Part shown: piece by piece, positions 51,862-62,175 of the stretch
Position numbering within the stretch: the first letter of the stretch is position 1
Layout: each line of letters starts with the position of its first letter
Assembly: GCA_949825065.1 (NCBI GenBank)
Contig: OX463865.1
Span: 16,321,763-16,385,762, forward strand
From: Odontocerum albicorne
Lineage: Eukaryota; Arthropoda; Insecta; Trichoptera; Odontoceridae
Direction of reading: 5' to 3'
DNA: 64,000 bases
Translations under genes and position numbers: made by a program
Notes under the pieces: model-generated
The model's database searches: none
What the model saw: only the letters and a program-made list of their open reading frames with translations
Told to the model about the DNA's origin: nothing

Positions 51862-54085
51862 ATTTATTACAAGATGAATAAATAAGTATTTTTTAATTCG
51901 AAAATTTTGGTATATAATATTTCTTTCAACAACCTTGATATATAAAAAATTAAAAAATTATTATTTATTTCATCATTATTTCATCAACCGTTAATTTTTA
52001 AAGAGGAAAAACTCTTCACTCAACTTTGGTAAGTCCAGTAATGTATGTTCATGAAAATAAGTCCTGAAAATTACGCAGGAAACAAAGCCTTAAAAATAAC
52101 TTTAATTGAAGCCCCTCCACTAAGCTTTTTATATCCTTTTTACCCTTTTGTACATTTCAACAACACTTAATTAACTTGCGATGTTCGCAGGAGGAAAATT
52201 TTGTAAGATAAAATATAACGATTTTATATGAAAGGATGCTGGATAAAATACGTATGAAAAATTCTTATTAGCTGGGCCAGCAATCTATATTTTTAAAGGA
52301 TTTTTTTTATTAATTTGAGTTAAATTATTATAACACCGCTTTAATAGTAAACCTTAGACTGTTGAGCTATAAAATTAGATTGGTTGCAGAATTGATAACA
52401 TACTTTATTTGTTCTGTATTTTGTTTCGTATAAATGAGAAATTTATGTGGTGAGATACGAGCAGCTGACTCGAGACAATCCCGTATCATATAATTAACTG
52501 TGTGTTTTGTTAAATTTTTATAATCATTTTTACTTGTTTACTTACTTATGAATTATTTAATTTTTTTATTGTGTATGTGATATGTGTATTTTTATTTCAT
52601 TTCATTTAACTGTTATAAGCTTTTTTTTAACTTCTTTATTTTAAGATTATTTGGTATTGTAAATGAAGAGTTTACCACTTTTTTTAAATATTTTTTTGAA
52701 ATACGTTGTACCTTCGATGAAAAATAAAAATTGGCAAACCGTTATTTTATCATTTCAAGAATTTTAACCTATCATTAGATTACATGCGATTTTTTTATTT
52801 AGTTTAACAACTTTTGAAAACAGCTATATAAAACCCAAGCTGTTTGATAAAACTTGCTAGATGAACCATGGATACATGTGCAATAAACATAAATATATAA
52901 ACTTGTTATAATACTAACAATGGGAGTTCGATCCCACTACCACCCATGCTATTATGGAGGACAAAATAACTACCCTGTATTGGAAGATCGAAATAATTTT
53001 TAATTTTTTTATGAGCGTGATGTCATGCAGGGACGAAGATGGAACTGCCCAAAGGGGCTTTTCCTTCCATGGAAACACACCAGAGTGTGAAAAGAGTAGT
53101 TGTGAGGACGGACTTAAGGTATGAGAAAAACGGGAGAAAAACCCAGCGGAGTCAATATTATACTTTTAAAGCAACTTAATCGGTTTTCTATTCTAGAGGT
53201 GTGAATTTTGGACGTTTTTTTCAGACTAAATAAAAAAAACAAAGAATATTTTTCCTGTACAATTTTTACAAAAAAAATTTTGGAAAAAAAAAAAGAAAAT
53301 TCAAGATGTTATCAGCTGTTATATCTTGTAAAAAAAAAAAGGGGGTAAACTTGTCGACATGATTGGAAACACATTATAAATTTTAAATAAAAATTATACA
53401 CAGTTTCTTAATATAAAATAATGTCGTTATAGTTGGTACAAAAAAAAATAAATAATCATAAAATGGCAGCTGTCTGAAAAAAGTTTCAATGTTTTTACTT
53501 TTTCACAAATTAAATTTTAAAAAAGAAAGTAAAATAAAGGTAGGAACGATATAAAAATATTTATCAAAGTTTTATACCAAATTTAAAGGCAATCGGTTGG
53601 ATAAAACTTGAGATTTTATGTCGACCAGTTCGAAAAAAGTTGTTTCGAGAAAAACGCGTTTAAAGTTTTGAGATTATTGTCCGAGTCATACCGGTGCGGC
53701 GTAATTGCTGCCTCATTTATAGCTATAACTTCGTAAATATTGAGAATTTTAAAATTCCCTTTTGAGAACATGTTTTAAAAGGTCTAAACTTGAAGAATAT
53801 GCAAAAAAAAACGATATTTTTCAAATCTCTAGAGTAGGATACCCCCTTAATACCAACAGTTTAAATAACCAAGCAAGTTGTCAGTTCTTGCATAGAAAAT
53901 TTTGAATGCAGCAAAACTATCATTTGACGCCGAAGATGAACCGATGTAAAGCTGAGTAGAGATTCCTTCAGAAATTGTTGACTCATTTATTATAAAATCA
54001 CAAAATGTGATCTATGAATTGATCTCTTCTCATGCATTGATTCCGGACAAGATCTGTGAGGCATCCGGAGACACCATTATATATT
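51862..54085. other. 2.2-kb unassigned AT-rich stretch
   Basis: The longest unexplained part of the window. 53140-53880 includes GGATAAAACTTGAGATTTTA, CAGTTCGAAAAAAGTTGTTT and CGAGAAAAACGCGTTTAAAG, text of a kind common in non-coding insect DNA elements, bounded by GGGGGTAAACTTGTC (53340) and GGATACCCCCTTAA (53838). Weak inverted similarity of those ends is possible. No gene seen. Confidence 0.35.
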
Positions 54086-54087
54086 GT

Positions 54088-54298
54088 ATTACACTTTCAT
54101 TGTATACTGTACAGCCTGTCGGGTTTATTACAATTCTACAACCTTTTCCTGCCAACCTGAAATATGTTTAACAGACCTCAAGTTAAAAGCGGACTGACAC
54201 CCTTATCGTTTAAAAAAAATCTAGGTTTCATCAGGATTTGAACCCGTAACTTCCGAGTTTGAAGATAGACGTTATACCAACTAAACCACGGAGGTCAT
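54088..54298 (-). mobile_element. SINE1, best-preserved copy
   Basis: Reverse complement: GACCTCCGTGGTTTAGTTGG + TATAACGTCTATCTTC (A box TGGTTTAGTTGG), TTACGGGTTCAAATCC (B box), ATGAAACCTAGATTTTTTTT, a unique middle, then GTAATAAACCCGACAGGCTG + TACAGTATACAATGAAAGTG + TAATACAATA. tRNA-like head, body and LINE-type tail are all present. Not a functional tRNA: no cloverleaf 3' half. Confidence 0.87.
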
Positions 54299-54404
54299 CA
54301 GGTGAATACTCGTATATCACATGCGTTGATAAATAAATGATCTATTCATCAATTAAATAACTTTTACACCTAAAGAACGTATATTTAAGACGAGATTGTT
54401 GTTT

Positions 54405-54632
54405 ATAGTTAAGGAATTAACGTTGTGGAGGTTTAAAGATTGTCCCATGTCTCCCTCACCCCCCAGCTTCCAAGCGTTGAAGCGTGTATATCGGTACCAG
54501 TTCGAACAGCATTTAATCTTGTTTGCGCTCCCCTGAAGATGAGGTGAAAGCCTTGAAACCGGTAGGGTTATACCGTCACAAAAAAGTGGAATAAACAGTG
54601 TTTGATAAAAATAAATTACAATATAAGACGAG
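54405..54632 (+). repeat. Dispersed repeat X
   Basis: TTAACGTTGTGGAGGTTTAA … CCCTGAAGATGAGGTGAAAG + CCTTGAAACCGGTAGGGTTA … CAGTGTTTGATAAAAATAAA. Matches 1738-1900 and the ends at 36365-36480. Possibly a LINE or Penelope-like 3'UTR. Confidence 0.65.
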
Positions 54633-54831
54633 ATTAATTTTTTTACTATTAATGGCCGCATACTTTACAAAAAATAAAATTCAATAAGAATATACTTAGA
54701 AAAAAATAAATAGCTTTCAATTATACTTGAAAACAGAACACAAAAAAAAAACATAATTTGAACACATAATTAAAAAAGAAACATAAACAAAACAATTTTT
54801 TTTATGTAAAGTTTTAGAACATAGGTTTCCA

Positions 54832-55297
54832 AAGTGGGCCCATCGCCCCCCCTGGGGCTACTGGAGAGAACCGAGGGGGCTATGCTGGCCCTTGGGGAAG
54901 TAGAGGGACTACTTACTTATTTGAATTGTTTTAATAAATACCTTTTATTTTAATAAATACCTTTATAATTTCTTTTACAAATTGTTTTATTTCCAAAATA
55001 CCTTTTTTAAATTAAAAAAATATTCTCATAGCTTTATTGCAAATAACAAACTGGAAAATATTAACAAATTGGTGGCAGTATATCAGGTTCATCGTTCTCA
55101 TTAGGGTTATTTAATAAATACTTCAACAATTTAAGTATTTACGTATCTTATTTATAGCACTATAGATATGTGCATAAAAAAGTTTTCCCTACAATTTTTC
55201 TGTTTTATTTAATTTAAAAAAAGGTAATGTTCCAGGGCGGCCTTGTGTAATTTTTTTGCTGAAAAGGGGGTAGTGGGCAAATAAGTTTGGGAACCTA
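54832..55297. mobile_element. hAT-like MITE
   Basis: Left TAGGTTTCCAAAGTGGGCCC, right (inverted) TAGGTTCCCAAACTTATTTG. GGTTCCCAAACT-type termini are typical of hAT elements. G-rich subterminal text at both ends (CTGGGGCTACTGG; CTGAAAAGGGGG). No transposase; an exact 8-bp duplication was not found. Confidence 0.65.
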
Positions 55298-55914
55298 TAC
55301 TCAAGAACATCAAAAATAGATTTTAATATAATTAAATAACTTCTGTAGAAATGTGTAAACTAAAAAAATAATACATGGCCTGATAGAACACCACATCCTC
55401 GCTTGGACCGTGAAGTTCTATAAAAGACAACAAAATCACAGCAATCCCTTAGTCGCTGCCCTGGGGGTTCAGGAGAGTAAATCCGACCTACCCTTCCGTT
55501 ATAAGCACAAGCTCCCGAAGCATTATCTGTTGCCTGACTAGTCCACCTATAGTATTAGCTGGGACGACCAAGGTCTGAGTGAATGTGATGGAATACAAGT
55601 AGCCTGAACGAGTGGACTTGTTTTTGCTAAATAATTAGTGTAAGAATTGTTATCTAGTTATAAGTAGTATGTAGGTGTTAATTATTTCTAAGATCTCATA
55701 TATTAAGATTGAATAAATAAAATAAAATGACATGTAGGAAAGTAAGATGAAGTAAGTGCATAAATTATAACATATAATTAAGATAAGTTAGGTAATAAAT
55801 GTGTATATAGGTATAGCCTTGACAAATGTTTGTACAATAATTTACTTGGTTTAATAAAAAAATTAAAAAAACATGGCCTGACAACGCGTGAAAAAAAACG
55901 AAATTAATTGATTA
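55298..55914. other. Possible 3'UTR of an unknown retroelement
   Basis: 55385-55600 is balanced in composition (CGCTGCCCTGGGGGTTCAGG) and is followed by AT-rich text ending TTTAATAAAAAAATTAAAAA at 55876, a poly(A)-like end. No protein piece supports a family. Confidence 0.3.
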
Positions 55915-56250
55915 GGGATGAATGTAACATTAAGACTGATGTGTTAAGTAAGATGAAGAAGAACACGCTGAAATGGTTTGGACATGTGGACCAAACGAAT
56001 GAAGAAAGATTAACAAGATAAATTGTGAGTGGAAGATATTTAATAGTAAGGGAAGATCAACGATAGAATGTTGGAATCAAGTGAATACAATTTCGAAAGG
56101 ATAAAATGTAAAAAGTCACAGAAATCGAAGGAGTTGTATGAGAAGTTGTATGGATGTAGAAGAGAAGGATTATGTATCGAGATCGGAAAGTCTGGCGTTT
56201 TGTCTTATATGTCATATTCGACAGGGAATTGGCATGATGGTTAGTATGTA
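55915..56250 (+). mobile_element. LINE-E C-terminal relic
   Basis: RDECNIKTDVLSKMKKNTLK + WFGHVDQTNEERLTR, stop, then SGRYLIVREDQR, SHRNRRSCMRSCMDVEE and DRKVWRFVL, ending TGNWHDG. Same order as 7030-7410; ends in the family's GGCATGATGGTTAGTATGTA. Confidence 0.82.
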
Positions 56251-56290
56251 CATTAAAAATGAATAATTCAATTGCTCTTTATGAAAAAAA

Positions 56291-56897
56291 TTAATCTGTT
56301 CACCGCGTTAAAAATCAAATTCCACGAATCCTGTGCGCGGCACAATTTCGGCGTTTTTTTATTTCTAAGTTTAAACGCGTATTTTTTTTAGAACCGCTGA
56401 TATTTGATTACAACACCAAGTAAACATGACACATAAGTAATTTTCTGATAATAAATAATAGTCATTACTCTTAAGGAGACTCGTTAAATAAAGGAGATAA
56501 ACTAAACATTACGTAAAATACACAAAGGAATGCTACGATCAAAGCAATGATTCATTACACTCACCCTATCAAATGCATATAGCACTAGTAATGTTTATTT
56601 ACGTAAGAGAGACTCATCGCGGGACTCGATCCGCGCGACAGGTCGTTACATGTGACGCAATAGCTGGAAATATTGAGAAACCAAAAAAAAATCGGCGCTC
56701 TGTTTATTCAACAATATCTCATAAACTGATATATTTTTTGACAAGGTTTTCAGAGATGTCGCTAGAATTAAGATTATTTAAAATTTTAGTTCCATTTTCA
56801 TTCCGGTTTTGTGTCATTCTTTTTAAGTATTTGTGATTTGAAACTTGGATTGTCGTCAGATCACAGGAGTTTGTGCTTCCCGCGAGGAACACGTTAA
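56291..56897. mobile_element. TTAA MITE family P2, copy 2
   Basis: Left TTAATCTGTTCACCGCG; right (inverted) TTAACGTGTTCCTCGCG. Reverse orientation relative to copy 1 and highly similar along its length. The open frame 56573-56836 (MHIALVMFIYVRETHRGTRS … AGNIEKPKK) is homologous to the frame in copy 1. Confidence 0.9.
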
Positions 56898-57059
56898 ATT
56901 CATAATGATAAAAAATTTAGAACAATAAAAAATAATAAACATATATATTGATCTGTTTACAGGTCAGACTCATCTTAAGGGCTCTCAACTCAGAAATCGA
57001 AACAACCATTGAGGAATCAAAAATATTTCTTATTTCAGCTTCCCCCTGAAGTAACTTAT

Positions 57060-57775
57060 TTTAGAAGTTTTAATATAACATAATCTACAGCTGGACAAAT
57101 TACAGCATCTTCAAAATGTGTGTCTAAGATTTATTTTCAACCTACGAAAGTACGATCATATAACTTCATACCAGAAGGTATTGTACTGGTTGAATGTTAG
57201 AAATATACGCCAAATTTACATACTGTCTCTATTGCATAATATCCTTAACTGTCCCGCCACCCCCCTCTTATCTCGCCGAAAAATTTCAGCGTCTTTCCAA
57301 TCATGGATTAGCACTACGCTCAAACAGATATTGTCTATTGGCTCCTCTTTTTTTACGTCATCCTTTACAGTCCATGCAGTGAGACTTTGGAATCAGTTAC
57401 AAACCAATATAAGACTCGCTCCGTCCTTGGCATGCTTGGCATGCTGAAAAAACTCTTAATTTCTAGTAAGTAAAATAACGTCTTTCATTCCTGATTTATC
57501 TTTTCCTTTCCTCTTAACCATCCCTTCCTTTCTTTTTGATCTCACTTTATATGAAAAAGAATGTTCGGGTGATTTTCCGTTTTTGTGGGGTTTGTGCGCA
57601 TATGCTCACGTACCTATGTGTTTATGGATTTCGTGGGGATGGATAGTCATGTGAATGATTTATGCGACCGCGTAACTTGCTTCATTTACTTTTGTCTGGT
57701 TGGTTGGAAGAGACTGCCGTCTGGTAATAAGCCCGCCTGATTGTATTTGCAATAAAAGTGTTAAATAAACAAATA
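57060..57775 (+). mobile_element. LINE-A, longest copy
   Basis: Reads LDKLQHLQNVCLRFIFNLRK + YDHITSYQKVLYWLNVRNIR + QIYILSLLHNILNCPATPLL, ISTTLKQ, then SSFFTSSFTVHAVRLWNQLQ + TNIRLAPSLACLAC. The LQ-x-x-Q-N-x-C-x-R-F-I-F … LgWLxVrxrR … LWNxLP-like order is the distal RT and C-terminus of CR1/Jockey-group LINEs. A short GGCATGCTT duplication (57430) disturbs the CFKKRLK segment. 3'UTR complete to AAAAGTGTTAAATAAACAAA. Confidence 0.87.
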
Positions 57776-58170
57776 AAATAAACTACAGCCTACATAAATC
57801 GATTGATAAAAAACCACTTAATTCTTAATAAATGAATATCTTTCTCATAAATTAAAAATGATTTTCCTTACTGAACCAATTTGAATTTGACATTTAAATT
57901 GTACTCAATAACCTTTAAGCGACGTTTAATTAATATAAAATGCGAAACGGTTGCCTGAAATTTCCACGTAGTGTCCTCCCCAACGTGCCACCTGTTTCCA
58001 TCCATTATGCAAGGGGTTGGTGATGCCATTTAAAATATTTTAAGAGACAATTTTAAGCTGTTTTTTTTCGCTGCTCTGTACAACCCTGATTTAAGAGAAT
58101 TGGGACTGGTTGACACATAATACATACCAAAAAACTTTTTAAAAAAAAGTTATTGACTGTCTGTAAATGA
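57776..58170. other. No feature recognised
   Basis: AT-rich spacer with a few GC-richer words (GTAGTGTCCTCCCCAACGTG) near 57970. Confidence 0.35.
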
Positions 58171-58426
58171 GTCGACGAGATGCAAAAACCCGCTCTGAAA
58201 GACTTTTTTTAGTTTTGAGTAAATAATGATTAACCAATTCATAATGTAAATGAAATATTAACGTGGTATATTTTCTGCTTTATACATTTAGAAACAAGAG
58301 ATAATATCAGTTCTATATAATTTTTAACACAAACCTATTGATCATTTTAATATTTTTTATTAAATTATGTGTAGAGCGGATTTTAATACTCGCCGTCTTT
58401 CAGAGCGGGTTTTGCACCTTGACGAC
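58171..58426. mobile_element. 256-bp MITE
   Basis: Left GTCGACGAGATGCAAAAACC + CGCTCTGAAAGAC; right (inverted) GTCGTCAAGGTGCAAAACCC + GCTCTGAAAGAC. About 32-bp terminal inverted repeats, AT-rich interior, no coding. Superfamily unknown. Confidence 0.8.
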
Positions 58427-58497
58427 ATTAATTCACTATTTATATGGAGATGTTTTTATGAGAATTTTATTATACCGAGAAATTTAGTAAAAATATG

Positions 58498-58690
58498 TAC
58501 CGTATTGGTCCGACTATAGGGCGACCCTGATTATAATGTGACCCCAAATTTTTTATCTGCTTTTTGGAGAGAAAAAAAACATTTCCCTCACCATTTTAAT
58601 ATTATGAAAAATAAAATGCAAAACGTTTAACGAAAAATATTTATTGAAACAATGTACCCAGTAAAGTACATGTTTAAACATGAAGTATAT
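58498..58690. mobile_element. DNA-element end, copy 1
   Basis: ACCGTATTGGTCCGACTATA + GGGCGACCCTGATTATAATG … TTTCCCTCACCATTTTAATA … GTAAAGTACATGTTTAAACA. The same block occurs at 63664-63880. The ACCGTATT…CGACTATA-GGCGAC type of terminus is found on non-autonomous DNA elements in many animals; superfamily not assigned. Confidence 0.6.
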
Positions 58691-58715
58691 TCAACTCCTA
58701 TCGGAATAGGCAGAA

Positions 58716-58997
58716 ATGACAGAGCGCTGGACTTTCCATCGCGATACACCGAAGCACATCTTTTGTCTTATAGCGATGGTCGTTATCAATGTAGCATGTG
58801 CCCTATTAGAACGTGCTGATGATCTTGATATCGACATCGCCATGTTCGTTTTAGTCGATTCTGCGTTCCTCTTCGTTCAGGGTCACCAATATAGCGTGTT
58901 GCTTATCCTTATACGTCGTGATGATCTTGATTTGTATTCAAATAAATATAGACTCAGGAATGCGGATAAAAAGCGAAAGTGGACAGCGGGCAAATAA
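58716..58997 (+). other. Unrecognised 93-codon open frame
   Basis: MTERWTFHRDTPKHIFCLIA … ADDLDIDIAMFVLVDSAFLF … RRDDLDLYSNKYRLRNADKK. It lies just inside the DNA-element end at 58498 and could be a chance or antisense frame of that element. GATGATCTTGAT occurs twice (58816, 58919). No domain recognised. Confidence 0.25.
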
Positions 58998-59265
58998 ATA
59001 ACAAGTCTTGACAGTTGAATGAATGACAATAATAATATATTTATTTCTCGGCGTGCGGGTAATTTATACAAATGAGTGAACCAGTTCGCGATATATATTC
59101 TGCCTTGCTCTAGCGCATGAATTGGCGGTAGGTTATTTATTTGTATTTGGAGATGGCTAGACAAGTCGCAGATACTATAAATAGTAAACATTGTTGTTGT
59201 TCATAGCGTGTGACAATCGATGAATACTTCATCGGTCATTGACCCTGTATGTTTACTATCTTAAC
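58995..59265 (-). mobile_element. Possible decayed LTR-like copy
   Basis: Reverse strand: CAGGGTCAATGACCGATGAA (as in the copy at 14814), later GCGCTAGAGCAAGGCAGAAT, ACTATTTATAGTATC and TTGTATAAATTACCCGCACG. Order and composition recall the LTR-like family, but ends and target duplication are not recognisable. Confidence 0.4.
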
Positions 59266-59344
59266 AATAATTAATTTAATTTAATTGTGTTTAACAATTC
59301 ACTTATTTATTTTGACAATTATTTATTTATTTAGGTAGGTATCC

Positions 59345-59605
59345 TACAGTCTCTTCTATATTCAAACACCTTCTTAGACAGCTCCTACGATTTACCTGAC
59401 TTTTCTAATACATTTCCTTCAAAATATCATACACTTGATCTAATCATACTTTCCTTCCTCTTCCTCTACCACACCTTTCACTCCCATTTACACTGTATAT
59501 TGGTTTTGTTAGTCATTCTTCATTCGTTCTTTCCACGTGCCCAAACCATCTCAGAGTACTTTTCTTCATCTTGCTCAACATATCTGTATCGGACGTATGC
59601 GTCAC
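59345..59605 (-). mobile_element. LINE-E C-terminal relic
   Basis: Minus strand: LSKMKKSTLRWFGHVERTNE + E, YSVNGSERCGRGRGRKVWLD + QVYDILKEMY, then KSQVNRRSCLRRCLNIEETV. Clear LINE-E order with two or three stops. Confidence 0.82.
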
Positions 59606-60079
59606 TTAAAAAAATATGATTTATTTTAATCTCGTTTTCTATAATATGTAAATACGTACTTGCTGTGTATCAGTTGTAATGAAATGTTCCTTGTGCGTGT
59701 CCTTCGCAATAGCTACTATCAAAAGTCGGTTGACCTATGCAAGCGGAAAACGCGCGAGATACGTAGTATCTAGCAAGCCATAACGGCTTACACGGGTGAA
59801 TATAGGAGCTTACTATGAGCGATTGACTGCATATAAGGAAACGTCAAAAATATACACACAAATCTCAACCTAAATATCATAACAGTCAGAATTTATTCGA
59901 TGAAAGAGTAAGGCGTTGTACCATTGGACCGAGACTAAATAAGTTATTCACCACTTGATCAAAAAATATATTCTGTTTCTGGAACGTATTCTGTGTTTTT
60001 ACTTTAATCTGCTACTTTTCACCGAAAAGGCATAAATTAAACCGAAATCTCCAAGTATTGAGCGGCAGCCATCCACCTA
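59606..60079. other. No feature recognised
   Basis: Includes a moderately GC-rich patch at 59730-59800 (AAGCGGAAAACGCGCGAGAT). Nothing assignable. Confidence 0.35.
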
Positions 60080-60335
60080 CTCTACAGTCTTTGTATCGGT
60101 GCTGTACAAAGTGGTACTTCGAGCCGGATCTGCTGAATTACGGTGTTGTACAATATCAGTGTTAAGTTCACATTCATTTCTAATTCCTTAATTTCATATT
60201 CTGCAATACATTGACACTCATTTTTACAGCATTTATTCAACTTTTTAGTCTTGTTCGACGTCCACGTTTCACTTTCATATATCAAAGCTGGTAGAAAAAT
60301 ACTGTTGCTGACAATGCTTATCAGTATCAACATTG
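60080..60335 (-). mobile_element. LINE-E post-RT relic, satellite relative
   Basis: MLILISIVSNSIFLPALIYE + SETWTSNKTKKLNKCCKNEC: the F-x-P-x-L-x-Y-x-S-E-T-W motif after RT. The DNA (TTGTTCGACGTCCACGTTTC … AAATACTGTTG) is related to the 206-bp satellite unit at 1-1028. Confidence 0.75.
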
Positions 60336-60389
60336 AATTAGATCACACAGTGGCCAGGGTTTTTTTTTGTATAAATACAATATACATAT

Positions 60390-60577
60390 ACTGCTATGTC
60401 AGCATGGCGGTGTGCTTTGATCGTCTAACTTCGGTGGATCATCGGACGGCTGGTGAGTTTGCTGGTGTATAAAGGCTTGGAAACAAGACTTCACGACACA
60501 GCTTTGCTTTCTTATTAAATTAACGTTCAAATACTGAGGGGACCATCGACTACGAGGCCTAGCAACAACGACGATAT
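60390..60577 (+). mobile_element. SINE2 / LINE-H 3' part
   Basis: CAGCATGGCGGTGTGCTTTG + ATCGTCTAACTTCGGTG … GTGAGTTTGCTGGTGTATAA … GGACCATCGACTACGAGGCC + TAGCAACAACGACGAT. Body plus tail without the tRNA head. Confidence 0.7.
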
Positions 60578-60611
60578 TAAATTATGTATCTTTATTTTCT
60601 CTGTTATAATA

Positions 60612-61484
60612 CTACCTTGATAAAAAAGTTAAAGGACCGGCCCCCGTGTGGCGCTGTCAGTCACCCGATTGGAATTCTTTTTTTTTGTTAGGTTACCACA
60701 TCTATCATTGATACTTTCCTTTAAATTTCAACGTCATAGCTTGACATTTGTAAAAGTTACGCTGTACTGAGTACATCTACCTTTGTGCGTGTTTTCGATT
60801 TTTTACAAGTTTGAAAATGGCATCAACTGTGCATCAACGAGTTTGCATTAAATTTTGTGTCAAAAACGGATTTAACGGTCCGCAGACCTTGGAAATGTCA
60901 AGGATGACGAACGCAGTGGCAGTCGAAAACCGATGAAAACATCGATAAAATCAAAGAAACGTTGGCCGAAAGCCGCAAATTGACCATCAAAGAGCCGGCA
61001 GAGGACTTGAACATTGCTTATAGATCCGCTCAAGACATTTTGGTTAATGATTTGGGCCTCAGACGTGTCGCTGCAAAACTGGTGCCGAAAGACCTCAATT
61101 TCATGCAAAAAAAGGACCGCGTTGAAATCGTGAAGGACGTAATTTCCATGAGTTTTTGACCAAAAATAACACGAATACTATCCAGCAGCTTTCGAATTCA
61201 CCTGGTCTGGCTCCCTGCGACTTTTTCCTGTTCAACCGACTTAAAAAATCGCTTCGCGGAACACGTTATAGCACCCGAGAGGATGTCATGAAAAAATCGA
61301 AGACGGTTCAGATGGACATACCGAAAATTGAGTACTAGCGGGGTTTCGAAGATTGGATCAAGCGCTGGCGTAAGTGCGTTATAGTCGATGGGGAGTACTT
61401 TGAAGGGGACCATATCGGTTTTGATGAATAAACTTGTATTTTCGATTTTATGAATAAAGTCCTAAAACTTTTTGATCAAGGTGG
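60612..61484 (+). mobile_element. Mariner copy D, internally deleted
   Basis: Ends CTACCTTGATAAAAAAGTTA and, inverted, CCACCTTGATCAAAAAGTTT; TA on both sides. Plus-strand: MASTVHQRVCIKFCVKNGFN + GPQTLEM, then ESRKLTIKEPAEDLNIAYRS + AQDILVNDLGLRRVAAKLVP + KDLNFMQKKDRVEIVKDVIS + MSF, a stop, then NSPGLAPCDFFLFNRLKKSL + RGTRYSTREDVMKKSKTVQM and YFEGDHIGFDE. The first 60 residues up to the HTH are partly deleted, and the catalytic DET and HDN segments are missing. Same family and same central deletion as copy C. Confidence 0.92.
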
Positions 61485-61904
61485 TATACGGCATTTATTC
61501 TTGTTTAAAGTAAAGTATACTCACTTAGCATCGTTATATAACTTGTCATAATTATTATTATTGCAAAGCTCGGCACTAAAACTGTCGCGTCGACCTGTCC
61601 ACCCTTAATGCGACCCGACGGCTAATGGATTCGCTGCAGGCAATCGCTCGTAATGGGGAATAAACACATATGGTCTCGGCTCCACAATCTCCTGTGCCCG
61701 CTCTGGTCGGACAATACGCTACTTTACGCCATTGGGAGAGGTTGGTGGAACAGGTCACTAGGATGGGGAAAAATATATATAGTACATGTATTACGCCTAT
61801 ATGCCTAAATTTCTAACCATGTACTATAATTTCTTTTAGGAAATATTGTTTTAGGAAAAAAATAAAATGGTGCAGAAACACATACATACCGTTAGTGGTG
61901 AAAA
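61485..61904. other. Unassigned, with a GC-rich block
   Basis: 61585-61755 is markedly GC-rich (GACCTGTCCACCCTTAATGC; CAATCTCCTGTGCCCGCTCT). No frame or repeat partner recognised. Confidence 0.35.
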
Positions 61905-62000
61905 AATACATATATTTACAACCTAACGCTCTGTTCTCCCTGCTAACCTACAGGGAAATGGCATGATGGTATGTATGTATAATAATAATAATAATAATAA
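61905..62000 (+). mobile_element. LINE-E 3' end with (TAA)n tail
   Basis: CGCTCTGTTCTCCCTGCTAA + CCTACAGGGAAATGGCATGA + TGGTATGTATGTA, then TAATAATAATAATAATAATA. It gives the LINE-E terminus and its microsatellite tail. Confidence 0.7.
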
Positions 62001-62175
62001 CTCCGCCTCCGCACTAGATGAATGCCCTTTATCAAATGACGGAGCCGGTTGCTAGCCCGGATAAAGGAGGAGGGACTCCTTTCCTAATTTTCTTCCCCTC
62101 TCTGTAAATTTACCCCCCCCTTTAATCATCTACTTGCCCATTTTATTTTTGCCCCCTCCCTATCCATAATGGCAC
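62001..62175. other. Unassigned C-rich text
   Basis: CTCCGCCTCCGCACTAGATG … CCCGGATAAAGGAGGAGGGA … TTTACCCCCCCCTTTAATCA. No partner in the window. Confidence 0.3.

Noticed and set aside
52900..52950. GGGAGTTCGATCCCACTACC looks like a tRNA T-arm/B box
   Set aside because: No A box or acceptor pairing could be found upstream, so not called as tRNA or SINE.
54225..54298. tRNA gene on the minus strand
   Set aside because: Same argument: tRNA-like head followed by the SINE1 body and tail.
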